Shown: positions 6,643-7,324 of the stretch, in pieces | Layout: the number at the start of each line of letters is the position of its first letter | Numbering within the stretch: position 1 is the first letter of the stretch | Origin: Planctomycetota bacterium | Lineage (GTDB): Bacteria; Planctomycetota; Phycisphaerae; Sedimentisphaerales; Anaerohalosphaeraceae | Reading direction: 5' to 3' | Length of the DNA: 7,324 bases | Assembly (NCBI GenBank): GCA_012519365.1 | Contig: JAAYQH010000286.1 | Coordinates: 1 to 7,324, forward strand | The notes under the pieces: generated by a model | Told to the model about the DNA's origin: nothing | The model's input: only the letters and a program-made list of their open reading frames with translations | The model's database searches: none | Translations under genes and position numbers: made by a program

Positions 6643-7324
6643 TTACTCGTCGTTTTCTGAGATAAAGGCCCGATAAAACCGATTAGGTTTGGGGCCGAGA
6701 GTGTTGGTCAGCGTCCCGATGTTCTCGATGGTGCAGTCAATCACATCGCCGGGTTGCAGAAAGCGATTGTCCGCCACCCCCACGCCGTGCGGCGTACCGG
6801 TACAAATGATATCCCCCGGCTCAAGCGTCATCAAATGGCTTAAAAAGGAGACAATATGGTACACGTCAAAAATCATTTGTCGAGTGTTGGCCTGTTGGCG
6901 AATCTGGCCGTTCACAGTCAGGGCAAGATCAAGATTTTGGGGGTCTGATATCTCGTCAGCGGTAACAAGCCACGGCCCGACCGGCAAAAATCCGTCCGCC
7001 CATTTGCCCATCAGCCAGTCAAAAAATGCGTCCCGCGGTCGATCGGTGCGTCCGTGTCGGAAGGTAACCGAGCGTGCCGAGAGGTCATTGGCGATGGTGT
7101 AGCCGGCAATATGCTCAGCGGCCTGCTGCGGTGAGACGGCATAGGCTGTTTTGCCGATCACTACTGCCAGTTCGACTTCATGATCAATTTCGTCGCTATA
7201 GGCAGGCCAGGGAATCGTCGCCCCCGAGGCCGCCAGGGCGGTGGCAGGCATCAAAAACGGCCAGGGATTCGTCCGGCAGGCCTGCTCGTCAAGGGCCTTG
7301 TCCTGCCAGCGGGTTTCTTCCAGA
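6643..7324 (-). CDS. Fumarylacetoacetate hydrolase family protein (partial, cut by right edge)
   Basis: The minus-strand frame is open at the right edge and gives 226 residues down to the TAA at 6645-6643. Landmarks, numbered from the fragment start: DHEVELAVVIGK (47-58), with Glu49 and Glu51 as expected divalent-metal ligands; GYTIANDLSARS (74-85), with Asp80 the third ligand; FDWLMGKWADGFLPVGPW (101-118); LTVNGQIRQQANT (135-147); MIFDV (150-154); LEPGDIICTGTPHGVG (167-182); and a C-terminal GDVIDCTIENIGTL strand. Family members hydrolyse, hydrate, isomerise or decarboxylate 2-oxo acids and acylpyruvates, with Mg or Mn at the C-C cleavage site; the exact substrate cannot be told from this part. 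The family core is complete, but the N-terminal lid region is missing. Internal TTG/ATG codons near 7254-7249 are not the start, because family-typical sequence (WQDKALDEQACR, then NPWPFLMPATAL) continues upstream of them. Confidence 0.94.
   Translation of the reverse strand, partial: LEETRWQDKALDEQACRTNPWPFLMPATALAASGATIPWPAYSDEIDHEVELAVVIGKTAYAVSPQQAAEHIAGYTIANDLSARSVTFRHGRTDRPRDAFFDWLMGKWADGFLPVGPWLVTADEISDPQNLDLALTVNGQIRQQANTRQMIFDVYHIVSFLSHLMTLEPGDIICTGTPHGVGVADNRFLQPGDVIDCTIENIGTLTNTLGPKPNRFYRAFISENDE

Noticed and set aside
6643..7254. The FAH-family gene read as complete from a start at 7254
   Set aside because: Family-like sequence continues in frame upstream to the window edge, so the gene is truncated by the window, not short.

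Overview
The window looks like ordinary chromosomal DNA of a Gram-negative bacterium. It is most likely a planctomycete, perhaps of the Phycisphaerae. This taxonomic guess rests on the FtsH style (P-loop [21 protein letters not shown] after Walker B, ALPEKDR after the zinc motif, an acidic C-terminal tail) and on outer-membrane assembly genes of the BamD and LptE type. It is inference; no marker gene settles it. Base composition is mixed and moderately GC-rich in genes, with AT-rich spacers that carry the promoters.

Layout. On the minus strand, 835 to the left edge is the N-terminal membrane part of an FtsK-type DNA translocase, cut by the window. A divergent spacer (836-1119) separates it from a plus-strand pair: a BamD-like TPR protein (1120-2196) and, 16 bases later, an LptE-like lipoprotein (2213-2731). 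After a 223-base spacer with a possible short leader ORF comes ftsH (2955-5009). It converges on hflX (minus, 6476-5133), with a hairpin-bearing spacer between them. hflX has its own sharp sigma70-type promoter. A fumarylacetoacetate hydrolase family gene (minus, 7324-6643) is cut by the right edge.

Function. The genes are cell-envelope and quality-control housekeeping: chromosome segregation at the septum (FtsK), beta-barrel insertion (BamD-like), lipopolysaccharide transport (LptE-like), membrane-protein proteolysis (FtsH) and ribosome rescue or splitting (HflX). The bamD-lptE pair makes sense as an outer-membrane unit because the Lpt outer-membrane barrel needs the Bam machine for insertion, and FtsH in many bacteria also controls LPS synthesis.

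I found no mobile element, CRISPR array, tRNA, rRNA, toxin-antitoxin pair or defence system, and no convincing undescribed system. The points most worth a second look are a BamD-like protein with a cleavable signal peptide but no lipobox, a short ORF that overlaps the ftsH start as ATGA, and a hairpin that encloses the likely ftsK start codon.
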